Positions 39,041 through 50,621 of a DNA stretch of 64,000 nt are shown piece by piece. Both the position numbers and the translations under genes were made by a program. Under the pieces are notes generated by a model, which was given only the letters and a program-made list of their open reading frames with translations, did no database searches and was not told the DNA's origin. Source of the stretch: Chaetorhynchus papuensis (Eukaryota; Chordata; Aves; Passeriformes; Rhipiduridae); NCBI GenBank assembly GCA_013396525.1, contig VWYX01000829.1:186001-250000 (forward strand). The letters are read 5' to 3'. The stretch's first letter is position 1; every line of letters begins with the position of its first letter.

Positions 39041-41489
39041 ACCCTACCTTAGGACAAGCTTGAAGCTGGCCAGTGCTGAGCTTCTGAAAGAAGCACAGAC
39101 ATGCTTTTGACAGAAACTTTAGGAATTGAGCTTGTATTTGATGTAGTCATGATCCCTTCAGTTGCTGAGTGTGTGGTTCTACCCACCTGTGTGTGTAAAT
39201 TTGGAAAAACTCTTCAGTTATTGTGGCTAGAATGGAATAATCTAATGGAAATAGAACCACTGTCAGGACTGAATCCTGTAATATATGAAAACAATACACA
39301 TGCATGGAAAAACCCCTTGTAGCCTAATTCAACATTTTTCTGTTGAATACCATTTTAATGAGTTGGTACCAGTCAGGAAAACATCCCTTTCCTCTGTAGT
39401 CATAGAGACTTGGTGATAAAGACACAGAAGATCAGCACGAGATACTGTACATCCAGAGAACACAATGCCTGTGTGGTCAGCAGTCCCATACAACTCACTT
39501 GGCTGAGTAATAGCTTAATAAACTGCCTTAGGCTTTATACCCACTGATGTCCTCTGTGCTAAAAATTGTACTCTGCTCCTCCTCAGCTTAATGGTAAAAA
39601 ACCCCTCTGAGTTTAACTCAGCAAGACTCTTATTGCAGCAGTTCAGCACTTAAAAGCAATTTTGTCTTTTGACTTTGTAATGCCAAAAATATTAATTTTC
39701 TCAGGCAATCTACTCACAACAATGTATGGGTTTAAGTCTCTACCACAAATAGCACATTACTTAGTCACAGACATCTCTGCCACAATTGTATGGGACAGTG
39801 AAAACTATTTGGATGCTTTCAGGATCTGCTGACTCAGATGCTGAACAGACCTTGTACTCTCATCACTAATTCCCCACTTGGCCTCTGTCCTGCCAGGCTG
39901 GATTCAGGTCAAGGTGACATAGACTAAGCAGGGATTAAATAACAGGTACGACCAGCAGCATGTGTACATAACAACAAAACCTTCTCTACAGATACGCTAC
40001 TGGGCTACAGGAGCTTGCGGATTTATCTAATCTAGCAACTATTTTCAGCTTGCTCAACTGACGCAGCAAAGAAGTCTAAATGAGCTTTCAAACTCAAGAC
40101 TTTTTCTGACCATACTTACACAGTATATTCCTCCAAAGAGTGTATCTGCAAAATGCACTGAAATATTTTCCTGGGCTTCTCTACATACTTTACAGCTCTT
40201 TATACATTGCTTTCTTTGTGTGAGGATCAACCTTGGCTGTTCTGTGAAATGCTGATCTACCCAGAACTAATATAATATGACATTAAAAGAGTCACAAACA
40301 ATTTCTAATACCATCACTCAAAAACTGTAAGATCTCTAAATGAAATCTCTTTACTTTTGCTCAAGCCACAGTGAACATCAAGTGTCCCTTAAAGAGACTT
40401 CACTTTTTTTTTTTTAATAAACTACCGAGACCTGTAGCTGCATAAATTTCTACTTTTACTAAAAAAAATCTGCCTGAGTTATGGGAGATGTTTCAAAAAG
40501 GGGAGTTTGCCACTGTTGGAATAATATTTTTTTTAATAAAGGTGGTATACATATTTCCTTTAGGTGCTGAGTTAAAAGAGAAAGGAAGCAAACCAACCCC
40601 AGTATAAGGTTCCCCTCTCTCCCCAACAGGGTGGCTTCATATTTACTTCTCCCTCATTTTCCCCCCATATTTGTCTTGTAATATTTAAAGTCTTAATTTT
40701 CTAGTTGTTTCTGCCTCTTGCTGTCCAGATACATCTCTCAGTTGACCCTCTTTTCGCTCTTTGCTCTGTGCATTAGCCCCATGTCTATTCCTATAAGCTC
40801 TGCTTTGTATTCCTCCTTCCTGCAGCCACTTCCTCCTTGTGCCCTTGAACTCCATCTTGATTCTTGCTTTTCCTCTCTTTCCTGGTACTCTGCAGGATTC
40901 CCATCTGAGTCACTACAGCAGCTCTCCTTTCAAAGCGAGCAGAGGTAGGACGGTCACTGTGACAAAGAAGAGCCCCATTACCACCCACACTTCAGAAATG
41001 CTGGCCAACAGTGAATATCTGGAATTGCCTGACTCAGTGGGTTTGGAAGGAAACAAGGACCCTCCTCTGATCAGTGTGAAAAACATGGAGGCAAAAATAA
41101 AGTAAAACAATTTCCACCATCTTGAGTTATCCTCTTAGAAAAAAGATTACACATTGGAAATACTTACACAATAATTATTCCATAAATTAGCTGGCAAGAG
41201 ACACCCAACCCTGTCTGTTCACTTTAGTTACCTAAATAATTTTAGATTTTGTTCTTTCTTTGCTATATCCCCCACAGAGCTCACACTGAGTGATCTAGAT
41301 TCTTGGTGTCATGTTCCTCATGGAAATGAGTCGTTTTCCAATAGATTATAGCTACATAATCCTGCTATGAACAGACACTAAACAGAACTAAAGAAAGAAT
41401 CTGTGCCGTTCTACCATTCCTGTTAATGCAGCTGTAAAGGGGAGAAAGACTTCTGTTTGACCTTAGTTAGCATTAATATTTGTAGGGCT

Positions 41490-41503
41490 GGGGGGGGGGG
41501 GGG
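41490..41503. repeat. poly-G run (14 G)
   Basis: An uninterrupted homopolymer of 14 G lies about 650 bp upstream of the CEP83 CpG island. It is prone to length variation and sequencing error. Confidence 0.95.
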
Positions 41504-41956
41504 AAGCAAATTGGATACAGAAAGTGAGAATGCAACTTGATAATACTTTCTAGAAAGATTTTTTTTGCATTGTAAAGCCGTTTAGATCCATGGCTTCTTA
41601 TTTTCATCTTTTTCATCAAAATCTGAATAAAAATGAAATTTTAATTCATTGCAGAGTCTTGTGGTGTTATTTATTTCCCCACAGGCATACACTGGTATAG
41701 ATGGAATACTGTTGGTATCTCAGTTCTAGCATTGCAACAAGCGCAACACGCGCATGTAAACCTGCACAGCGACATCGGCCTGCGCAGTCAGGCTGACAGG
41801 GGAGCACTAAACCCTCGCCATTGTAGCTGTGGAAATCACTGGTGTTTTAGGCACTATTAGCTTGCAGCCACCTCTGGGTTTTTTTGCAGCTGTAATCTCC
41901 AGCTGCTGGCAGATGTGACATTCGGGTTGTTTGTTTGGTTTTTTTCACTTTTTCTT

Positions 41957-41977
41957 TGTGTGTGTGTGTGTGTGTGT
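41957..41977. repeat. (TG)n microsatellite
   Basis: Ten TG dinucleotides occur in an uninterrupted 21-bp run, about 180 bp upstream of the CpG island. It is probably polymorphic. Confidence 0.95.
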
Positions 41978-42179
41978 CTGTCATCACCAATACCCACCTT
42001 CTAATATACTAATTGAAAACAATTTTAATCCTTATTAAAGCGCTGTTAGCTTGATTAGAAGAATGCCAATACCGATCAGGACGTTCAATCTCTCGCTTCA
42101 GTCAAAGAGATTTTAGAGGGAAAATGAGGATGTTTACGGGAAGTGGTGTTCACAGTATTTCAGCCGCTCGCAGCAGCCC

Positions 42180-42334
42180 ATCTCCGGCCGAGAGCAGCGG
42201 CCCGCAGCGCATCTGTGCGCTCAGGGCTCTCTGAGGGCTCGCCCCGCCATTACCGAGCCCGCCCGTCTCCCCGGCAACGCTCCCAGCGTGCCCCGCGCGC
42301 CGCGGGCCCCGGCGGGCGGCGCCGCCGGCGGGAG
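42180..42334 (+). other. CEP83: putative CEP83 untranslated exon 1 (start uncertain)
   Basis: The end is set by the consensus donor gcgggag|gtgagcgg, the strongest in the CpG island. The transcription start cannot be read from the sequence and is placed nominally; initiation downstream of the X-box (after about 42280) is equally possible. No ATG with a supported frame connects to the coding exons, so this exon is taken as 5' UTR. Confidence 0.45.
42265..42278 (+). promoter_or_regulatory. X-box (RFX binding site) in the CEP83 promoter
   Basis: gtctccccggcaac fits the X-box pattern GTHNYY-(2 nt)-RRNAAC in both half-sites: GTCTCC and GGCAAC around a CC spacer. RFX transcription factors bind such sites in promoters of ciliary genes from worms to vertebrates (established knowledge). 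The site's place inside the CpG island of a distal-appendage gene makes a functional role plausible. Binding itself is inferred. Confidence 0.65.
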
Positions 42335-42409
42335 GTGAGCGGCGCCATTTTTAAATCGCTCGGGCCGGCGGCAGTCACGCCTGGCCGGGCTGTGGGGGGG
42401 TTCCGCTGT

Positions 42410-42517
42410 GTGAGGGGGAGCCGGGGTGTGAGGAGGACCGGGCCGTGAGGAGGACCGGGCCGTGAGGGAGAGCCGGGCTGTGAGCGGGGCTGGAGTGTGA
42501 ACGGGGCCGGGCTGGCC
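42410..42517. repeat. 17-18-bp GC-rich minisatellite in the CpG island
   Basis: Units of the form gtgaggaggaccgggcc occur about six times. Two adjacent copies (42428-42444 and 42445-42461) are identical; the flanking units (gtgagggggagccgggg, gtgagggagagccgggc and two more degenerate copies) diverge. The array lies about 75 bp downstream of the putative exon 1 donor. The G-rich strand has runs of 3-5 G separated by short loops, compatible with quadruplex formation. Confidence 0.85.
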
Positions 42518-43750
42518 GCGGCCCTTCTGCGGACGTGGGGCTGCACCTCTTGGCGAACGGGCGGGGAGGTCCCTCGGCCTCTGCTCGGACCCCTCGCCCG
42601 CTGGCCCGGGCCGTTGTCACCGCGCAGCCGGGACGGGAGATCCCAGCGCTCCTCTGTGCCCGCGGTGCCGCCTCCGGGAACAGCCGCTGCGGCCTCTGTG
42701 GCCTGCTGCGTTCGGGATCGCCTGGCACGGCTCAGGGGCAGGAGGAGCCCGCTCGCTGCAGGCTTTCAAGTGTTTACGCTTGTCTGCTTTGCTTTTCACC
42801 AATGATCCTCAGCCACGTGCGCTGTGAGGATAATGTTTATTTTCCTGTGCTCCTGGATGTGTGTCTGCCGTGTTAATGTTGTTCCTCTGACCGAGCTCCT
42901 ACGTTCATACGTCAAAAAAATTAACAGTAAAAAGGTCATGGTGACTTAAGCGGCTCGCTTGGCCTCTTGCTCGATCCTCGTCTACACTGCAGAGTGTATA
43001 TAAAATCATGTTTCTGCCTACAGGAGGTGTGGGATATGTATACTAGCATGAAACCTATGCCCTGCCTGAACATCTCGATTTTTGAGTTGATATGAAAGGG
43101 AAGTGATTTTTCAGAAGAGTTTTGGTTGTAGAACTATAGAAATATTTGCAAAAAGCAGCCATTTGTATGCCCGAGTAGAAATTTGAATGAGATTTTAGTG
43201 AGCGAAAGTCTGTGTGTTTGAAGGTTTCTTGCCGTGAAAAAATAGTGGAAAACACACATGGCATGTGTCGACTGGCTGCTCTTGAGTACAGCTCAATTTA
43301 CCAGCTGTAGCTCCTATTCAAAATTCAGTTTGATCAGTAACTGCTGTCAGTTTGACTTGATAGTGTATGTGGCTAAAGCACAAATTTTAACCCTGAGTTA
43401 GGAGAGAACCTTGTTTGTTACCTGATAAGTAACCGGGTCTGTAGTATAAGACAGAAACTGAAAGGCTGGTACTGTGTGCCATGTGTAGGGATGGACACTG
43501 CAATAATATGTAGTTAACTGTTGTTGAAATTTGTACTTTGAGCAGTGTTGTGGAGGGAGTGATGGTAGCTTGCATGAGATTGATGTCTTCTGTAATACAG
43601 ATGTTCTCCAAAATTTCTGCACTTAAGTGCACAGATGTATTTTTTTTTCACTGGATTCCCTACAGTAATATCTGACCGGTGTCTAGGTTATGGAACTTTC
43701 TATAACAAAGGTTTTCCTGTTTCTCTTTGGTTTTGCCTCCCTACTTTTTT

Positions 43751-43766
43751 TGTTTGTTTGTTTGTT
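43751..43766. repeat. (TTTG)n microsatellite
   Basis: Four tgtt units (tgtttgtttgtttgtt) follow a short T run in CEP83 intron 1. The tract is small and probably polymorphic. Confidence 0.85.
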
Positions 43767-46700
43767 TTAAGGTGATTGCCTTGGCTGTTGCAAGTTGCTG
43801 ATGACAGATGAGTAGAATACGGACTGTTAAAGTAATATGTGGTGTGCTGTCACATTTCTCAAATTATATAGAAGGGGGTTTGGGTGCTTTTTGTTACACG
43901 CTTGGTGTTCACGGGAAGTCTGATCTCTTACGAGTGTGTTGCATAGCTGTTTAAGATAGGCTTTGTTTCACTGAATTGTGACTGTCTAAAATCTGGATAT
44001 CTAGTCCAAGGATGTGATTTTGTGAACATCTGAGCTCCGTGCTGTGCCAGCTCTCTGCTCCTGAAAGGAGAAAGGCTTGCTCCTCCTCCTGTCTGTTTAC
44101 TTGGCTCTTTGTTCCTTTCCCCTAGTCCGTACCAGCTGCCCACTTTCACTGATGATGTCGCTTGCTGGATTTTTCCAAGAGATCTTGTGACTCACTGACC
44201 TCACAGAAAAACTATTGAGTGTTTTCTGCTTGTTTGAGTGTGTTGGCTTCTTGAGTTAAAGCAGTTCGTGAAGGGGTCTGATGAGTGACAAACACAGGAA
44301 TGGGGATAAAGAAATGAGGAGTGGAACCTCCCGTTCCTGGTGACAGTGAGCTCTTGTGCTGGATTACACTTTTTCATTAGTTCATTATCTGCTCTTACTG
44401 TAGACTCTTGAGCAGGGATAAGAAGGGGGTGGTGGTTGAAGAATTGCTTTCATGAGCCTGTGCTTTCTTTGAGTTTTTCACTCTTTAAGGCAAATAGTTC
44501 ATTGTTTCACAAGATCTTGGTTAATTCAATTAGAAAAAAAACAAAGAGCAAATAAAGAGGTCTGAAGTTGTGACAGAAGTAGGCAGAGGAATTAGACCAT
44601 ACATTGTGTGAAGAAGCTCTTTGACTTCCACAGATTTTACTGAGAATTTTACTTGAGCAAAACATGGCACAAGGCTAAATACTGTTAGTTTTTTCATCAA
44701 TAGTTGCAAAATTGGATTTATTGTATCATTTAACTGTTTAAAAAAGTGTTCAAACACGATAAATTTAAGTGGTTTAAGTGTGGCTGTGGTATGGAAAAGA
44801 GAGCCATGAGTGAGTTATGTATGGCACTCAGGGGAATTACCAATACATGGTGCAGTCATTTGGTTATGCCAGGTGAGCAAGAAGGAAGTCTTGCTGTTGT
44901 AAACAAAATACCATAAAAATTAACATAAGGAAATAAAATTATATTGATATCATCATATTTTTCTCTAAATGCAAGTATTTTCTCTATTTTAAGAGCTTGT
45001 AGCAAACAAAAGTTAAAATAATATAGCTGAAAAATCTTGCTAAAGGAAAGCCCTTTCATGATGCACTGCTCTAAAGAGGAGAAATGTGTAGTAGGATCTT
45101 CAGCAGTGTTTCTCACTTTAGGAAAAGAAATAATTGGAGAAGAAAGGCAAAACAAAGGTGATTCTTAGAAATGTAATTGATTTACTTCACTTACCTATTC
45201 TACAGTAAGTATTGCCATTTTACCTACAGAGTGTGCTTTTCCTAGATTTCAGGACTCTGCACCAATACCTTTATATTTATACCTGTGGAAAATTATGTTA
45301 AGGTTTCATAGTATGAATTTGGGGCAACTGATACAAGTTTGCAGTTTGGTAGCAGCTTGATAAAATTTGGAAAATATGTAGGTGTAGAATTAAGTTTAGA
45401 TATGGTGGTGGGTTTAATTTCTTTAAAGTATGTTTTATGCTTCTCTACTTGAATGCATCTCCAAGAGAGAAAGAACCTAGTGTTCTTTTAAAGTATTTCT
45501 CAAAAATTATGGGTGTAGTCTTTGTGTAATTTTGAAGATTATTTAAGGTCTGTTCACTGACTGTGAGCAGGTACTGTTAGCCATTAGCACAGAAGAAATT
45601 CTGGCTGGTAGTATACTTACAGTATTTGTATCCCTAAATGGTGTTGACTATTGACAGTTTACTGCCAGAAATTATTTTGTGATGTGGGGAAAAGAACCCC
45701 AAAACAACACAAAACTTTTCTGCCTGTAAGAATGTGAATAACTTAAATATTGCAAATTGCTCTTTGTGTTTTCGAGGAAAGAGCTCTCATGCAGTAATGA
45801 CTCTGTTGTTGTGTTTCCGTTTTCACCAGGAATGCAAATCAAGACATTTGCCGCTAGATGTCCCTGCAAGCCAAAATAGTTTTGTTTCCTTAAATACAGC
45901 TTAGGTTTTTGCAGTCTGGAGCCTTGTTTTGTCAGCTGCAATTATCTCCCTCTCTTTTCTCCGTTTATCTTTTTCGAGAAATCGTCACGCATATGAATAC
46001 ATGCCCAGGTGTGTGTCCTGGTTCATAATTTTTGCAGTTTTTGATAGTAGCAAGAGCTGTGAGGAGAGAATATACTTCTCACCTGGAGCAGCTTGGAATA
46101 GAGAGTACAAAGGCTGTGTTTCAGCTTATCTTTTGGCTGACATGCTCTCAGAAAACGTAGTGTTTTCTTGGTGTTTTTGACTTTATATCCATTATGCCAC
46201 TTCGGAAATACTTCTTACACAAGTAAGCAGCAGGATTCAGGCCCGACTTCAAATGCGGTGTTCCTAATTCTCAGCTTTGGCTTACTGTTTGATAGTTACA
46301 TTTATACAGATACAAGTATCTGTAGCATATGAAAGCAAAGACATGAGATGGAGAAAAGTCCTGTTGCCTGGTTATTGTTAGGGGTTTTTTGTTGTTGTTT
46401 TGGTTTGTTGGTTTGGTTTGTTCTTTTTGTTAGTGTGGGTTTCTTTGTTTGTTTTTAATAGTGATCATGTTAACCCTGTTGATATGCTTAGAAATTCTTA
46501 GGGATGTGCTGCCTTGAATTTTCTCTGTGTACCAGAGCTTTCTGTCCTCTCACGTGATTTATTGTCCTTAGCATCACTGACCTGTTCTCCTCATCCAGCT
46601 GTTGGTTTAACAATTGAAAACGTCTTTATATTGAGTTTGAAAACTGCTGTTGTCCTTTGTTTCTCAACAGCCAACAAAATTCAGGGATGAAAAAGAGATT

Positions 46701-48125
46701 GTATTGATTAGAAGGTTCTTCAGAACTTATGTCATGAATGTTTGAAATTGGTTGTGCATATAGGACAGTCATGGAGGAGAATGTTCTTTATTCTGATTTC
46801 TGCCTCTTCATTCTCTCAGCAAATTTGGGTAAAGCAGAATACGAAGTTGCTGTTGTTGCTTTTCCTAGACTAGTGTTATAAGTGGTAGATTTTTCTCTGA
46901 CCTTTTCCCATTTTAACAACGGAGGAAGAAAAAATGGGAAAGAAAGTCTTACATTTAGGTTTTCTTGACATTAGCATGTCTTAGTGGAATGGGTGTTATT
47001 TTCCTATATGGAAGACAGATTTTCATCTTGCTTATAGTTCAGGGGTTTATAAAATCAAATTTTAAGTGTTTAAGATACATCCATGAAGGAGTGCCATGGT
47101 AGAAAACATACGTGCAACTGTGCATGTAAAGAAGGTGAGGTATTTGTAGTGATGGTAGAGATTTAACATTGTTTCTGTTTGAGTTGTACTTTGTACAAAG
47201 GTACACTTTGCACACTGCAGACGTGGAGTGCTTAGGCATCCAGCTATGCAAAAAGCTAAAATGGCAGAGTAGTTGGTTTCAAAGCTTTGTAACTTCCCTA
47301 AAATTCAGTTACAGTCCCCCTTCCCCCAGATCCTGTAGAAGTGTCAGTAATGATCAGATTAATACCTATTGCTTCAAATATCAAAAAGCACTAACGGGGC
47401 ATTTTAGAATACCTCCTCATTTCTCAGCAACTCTTGATTTGCAGCTTTCCTCACACCAATCTGATATTATCACATTTTGAAAAACTCTTTCTGGAAAGGT
47501 CACAAGAAACCACAAGATAAACTTTGAAAATAAGGAAGTGACATGTATCAATTACATATTTCAGGACTGAGCTGTGGGCAGGTGTCTTCCAGGCTGTCCC
47601 TGACACCTTAACTCCTCTCCAGATAGGGCTTGATAGGAATTCAATAGAGAATTTTCTGCTTTTCTTCCAGCTGAAACAGTGGTGTGTTGAGTAATACTAC
47701 CTGTTAGCATAGTGTGACAGTCTCTGACTTTAATAAGTAGTAAGAAATGCTGTATGTGTCTGCTGTCTGTGGCCTCTGCTTGAACTCTGATTAACAAGGC
47801 ATAATTAGGGCATCATAGTTGGAGTCTCAGTGTATAGCATAAGTAAAAATAACATTTCATGTAATCTGTCAGATAGTAATGCTTGTTCATATTTTGTATT
47901 GGCTCAAATGACCTTCACATTTAAGTGTATTCTATGTCTCTGGAAGGGCTATTACTTCTCAGGGCAGGCTGCATGAGCAGAGAAGAGTTGCACTTTCAGT
48001 AAAGGTTTCTAATCTGAGTTACAGCAGAGCCAGGATTCTTCTGTACTTAAAGCAAAAGCAGTGTGTGAAACCTTTGAACAGTGAATGTACTTGAATGCTA
48101 ATTGCATATCCTTGTATTTGTTCAG

Positions 48126-48374
48126 GTGTTTTGATCTTCTAAGATGTCAGCAGAAGGAGTGGATGGTCTTGCAGACTAGTTATACATTTATCTTCTCTGT
48201 ACTCATCGTGAACAGTCATCATAAAATGGATGGTTTGGGCAGCCTCCTTCCTCCTGTGGGTGAAAATGGTGATGCAGCTAATTCACAAGAAATACTAAAA
48301 CTTTTGATGGATGAAAAAATGCGAAGTGAATACCATAAAGCAAATTATCAAACTGTAAGGGCAGAACATCTAAG
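48126..48374 (+). CDS. CEP83: CEP83 first coding exon (coding from 48226)
   Basis: The acceptor is tatttgttcag|gtg, with ttctaag at 48143 as an alternative; the donor is ctaag|gtacat. The start was chosen at 48226 (cataaaATGG, A at -3 and G at +4) because the protein from there (MDGLGSLLPPVGENGD and onward) aligns without gaps to human CEP83 from its ninth residue (MDTFPNNFPPGG). An in-frame ATG at 48163 with a weak context would add 21 mostly hydrophobic residues, and no stop separates the two. The exon carries 49 codons plus two bases of an Arg codon. From about residue 18 the sequence becomes a charged coiled coil (QEILKLLMDEKMR...HKANYQTVRAEH), the start of the long CEP83 rod. Confidence 0.92.
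48144..48179 (+). other. upstream ORF in the CEP83 5' leader (11 codons)
   Basis: ATG at 48144 (A at -3, T at +4) opens an 11-codon frame ending TAG at 48177-48179, 46 bases before the main CEP83 ATG and in a different frame. If the exon begins at 48126 it would be in every mature transcript using this exon. Such a uORF could lower translation of the main frame. If the alternative acceptor ttctaag (48143) is used, the ATG becomes the first three bases of the exon. Confidence 0.5.
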
Positions 48375-48736
48375 GTACATCAATTTAAACAAGTTTCTCT
48401 CTTTGAGTTGTTAAAAGGTGAAGCTAAATGTTGGAAGGGATTTATTTGTATGTGTGTTGTGTGTTAGCTATTTCTCTGTGTAAGGACAAATTTGAGTGTT
48501 GTTCACATTAGAAAATGAACAATTCAAAGTACCTTAAGACATTGCAGATGATGTTTCTGCAGTACTTTTTATGCTTGTAAATATGGGATAACTTTTCAAT
48601 ATATTACAGGAAGAGAATATCAATAGCTTAGTTCTTATTTGGTGTTTGTATGTTTGCTTCTGTGCGTGAGTCTTTTGAGCTTTAAGGTCTAATTTTAAAA
48701 GGTGACTGTAAAGTAAATATGTATTTTATCTTTCAG
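48375..48736 (+). other. CEP83: CEP83 intron after coding exon 1
   Basis: This is a 362-bp GT-AG intron (gtacat ... tatctttcag). Nothing else is seen in it. Confidence 0.94.
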
Positions 48737-48887
48737 ATTACAAGAGGATTATAGCAAATCACAAGATGAACTGAAACGGTTGTTAGTTGAAAAACAGACT
48801 GCACATGACAAATTTCAGCAACTTATTACTGAATATCAAGATCAGTTGCTGGGTAAAACACAAGAGCTGGAACAAGTGAGGATGCAG
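48737..48887 (+). CDS. CEP83: CEP83 coding exon 2
   Basis: The 151-nt exon lies between tatctttcag and gatgcag|gtgaga. It completes Arg50 and encodes residues to 100, all predicted coiled coil (LQEDYSKSQDELKRLL, then LGKTQELEQVRMQ). It ends in phase 0. It aligns with the human segment from LQNEHVKLQNEL to the LTPQKLELL boundary; the middle is more divergent than the flanking exons. Confidence 0.95.
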
Positions 48888-50112
48888 GTGAGATAATTTA
48901 CTGGAAGGGCTTAGTATGTATTTTTGTCCTGTAGTAGGGCCATGCATGTTTTTCTCTTAATGCAGCGTATATATATACCCAGCTTGGATATATTTCAGAT
49001 ATCTTGAAATTCACCCAATCCAAGTAATGATTCTTCTCTAGGGTTGAAATTACTGTTTGCTTGTTTAACTGAATCATCCAAATCCTGTTGTTAGGTGCTG
49101 TGTAAGACCCTCAGTCTCTATCTGTGCTTGCTCTGCTGTTAAGGGGAGAATCATCTGCCTTGGAGGGTAACTTAGGTGCCTAAACCTATTAGGATAAGTG
49201 ACTAGAAAAATAAATATTTGTTTCTCTTCATGGTGACAGCTTTCTTCTTTCTTTCTTTTTCTTAAAAAATCCCAAACAAAATTTAAACAAAAATACTCCT
49301 CAACATTTAAGGTAACTTGGATGACAGTCTATGTAACTGCTTGTTTCCTTAAACTAATGCAGGACATGTTCTTAGAAAACAAATATAACCTCTAAACAAA
49401 GGATGCCAGACTCTGAATGGAGGAGATGCACCTCAGTACCATAACTAGAACTAGTTCCAGGGACTTCAGGGTACAGATAAGAAAGAAAAGTGAAAGAATA
49501 AATTAGGGTATGTCAGAGTTGTGGATGAAATTTTTTGTTTTAAACTCTGCTTCTTGGTAGGTAGTTTGCTGTGTGAACCATACCAAGAAATTTTAACCAA
49601 GTACCATACAGAATGGAGCTAAAGGCAAGGAATCTTTCCTGATGTTTTTTTCATTCAAACCATTACCACGTATCCATTGGAGAACACACATCTAATGTGT
49701 TTTGCAAATAATTGTTTGGTGCTGCTCATTTCGATCTTTTGGGGTTGGTTCACTTACTGTTTAAGTTTTTCTAGACAGTAATTCTTTATCTTTAATGTGA
49801 GACTGCTTTTCCTTCCCCATCTTCCACAAAGGAGATAAATCTCCTGGCAATACAGCCTGATATTGCATTGCTTTTACCAATAAACACTGTCATTCTAAAT
49901 GCTTCTGTTATCTTCCCAGAATATTTTTAGTTCACTAATATGGTTTTTTGTTTCTGTAACTGCCACTGAAATTTCTTTAGAAAAACCTAGAAAATTAAGT
50001 AGAATTCCTAAAATCATATTTGAAATACTTTATTTCTGGCTATGTGACCTATCACAGTGTAAATAACTGAATACTAATTGACTAATTATTTGTGATACTT
50101 TTCTGTTTTAAG
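48888..50112 (+). other. CEP83: CEP83 intron after coding exon 2
   Basis: This is a 1.2-kb GT-AG intron (gtgaga ... ctgttttaag). It is AT-rich and no repeat or gene is recognised. Confidence 0.93.
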
Positions 50113-50205
50113 GTGCTAACTCCTCAAAAATTAGAGCTGTTAAAAGCAAAAATGTACGAGGAATTGGAGTCTCCTATGAGAGAGCGTTATCAGAAGCTAG
50201 AAAAT
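50113..50205 (+). CDS. CEP83: CEP83 coding exon 3
   Basis: A 93-nt, phase 0-0 exon encodes 31 residues (VLTPQKLELLKAKMYEELES, then PMRERYQKLEN), one of the more conserved blocks of CEP83. The donor is gaaaat|gtaagt, a perfect consensus match at positions +1 to +6. Because its length is a multiple of three, skipping would keep the frame. Confidence 0.96.
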
Positions 50206-50489
50206 GTAAGTCATAAGTATTGAAATTCTGTTTCATTTAGAGTGGTGATCGCTGCTTTATAGTTGTTCCTAAAACCTTAGGAAATTAAAACTGAAAGGGG
50301 AGCAAAGTATGACATTATTTGTCTCATACTGTTGTCCCAGGCAGGGAAGGTTGAAATCATGGAAGGCGGAGGAGGCGGCATTCAGTTCATCAAAGATAAC
50401 TTGTGAAACAATAGGAATATTGCATGGATATTTGAAGGAAATAAATTTGAAAACTTTTAATGGATTTTTTTTTTTTTGGTCTAACTTAG

Positions 50490-50621
50490 GAAGTAGAAAA
50501 ATACAGAACACTATATAACAAACTTCGTTACGAACATACCTTTCTGAAATCAGAATTTGAACATCAAAAGGAAGAACACGCACATATTTTAGAAGAGAAG
50601 AAAATAAAATACGAGGCTGAG
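50490..50621 (+). CDS. CEP83: CEP83 coding exon 4
   Basis: A 132-nt, phase 0-0 exon encodes 44 residues. It lies after a 284-bp intron whose T-run and ctaacttag provide the acceptor, and it ends gctgag|gtaggt. The product contains the near-invariant block NKLRYEHTFLKSEFEHQKEE. This is the strongest single identifier of CEP83 in the window. Confidence 0.97.

Larger units (their letters stand above)
37797..42149. other. TMCC3-CEP83 intergenic region
   Basis: This spacer of about 4.3 kb contains a 1-kb CR1 copy (38030-39040), a poly-G run (41490-41503) and a TG microsatellite (41957-41977). A stretch at about 41740-41800 with several CpGs, including cgcgcatg and tgcgcag (NRF1-like half sites), lies 400 bp upstream of the CpG island. 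An 88-codon open frame at 40839-41105 has no supporting features. No gene is recognised. Confidence 0.7.
42150..42780. promoter_or_regulatory. CEP83: CpG island, probable CEP83 promoter
   Basis: GC content rises abruptly and CpG is frequent, in sharp contrast to the AT-rich flanks on both sides; this is the only such island in the window. It contains GC boxes, an X-box (42265-42278), and YY1-like core sites (cgccattac at 42246-42254, cgccattttt at 42343-42352). A strong splice donor (ggag|gtgagc) lies at 42334/42335, and no TATA box is evident. Its position 5.9 kb upstream of the first CEP83 coding exon, on the correct side of the donor, fits a TATA-less housekeeping-type promoter with an untranslated first exon. 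The many overlapping open frames here reflect GC-rich composition. Confidence 0.88.
42335..48125 (+). other. CEP83: CEP83 intron 1
   Basis: This is a 5.8-kb interval between the CpG-island donor (gtgagc) and the acceptor tttgttcag at 48125. The first 450 bp are the 3' half of the CpG island and contain a 17-18-bp minisatellite (42410-42517). The rest is AT-rich, with a (TTTG)n tract at 43751-43766 and T/G-rich stretches at about 46380-46460. No interspersed repeat or coding exon is recognised; additional untranslated exons cannot be excluded. Confidence 0.6.

Noticed and set aside
40839..41105. 88-codon open frame preceded by an acceptor-like tactctgcag
   Set aside because: No recognisable family, no linked downstream donor, and it lies in intergenic DNA between two explained genes. 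A chance match is more likely.
42143..42876. Several overlapping open frames of about 60-117 codons on both strands
   Set aside because: They occur only in the CpG island, where stop codons are rare. They are Arg/Pro/Ala/Gly-rich low-complexity products with no domain, and cross a likely splice donor.
45929..46180. Possible LTR start (gtgtcctggttc) near an 83-codon open frame
   Set aside because: Only a dozen bases resemble the start of an avian LTR; no matching body, TATA box, second end or target duplication could be found.
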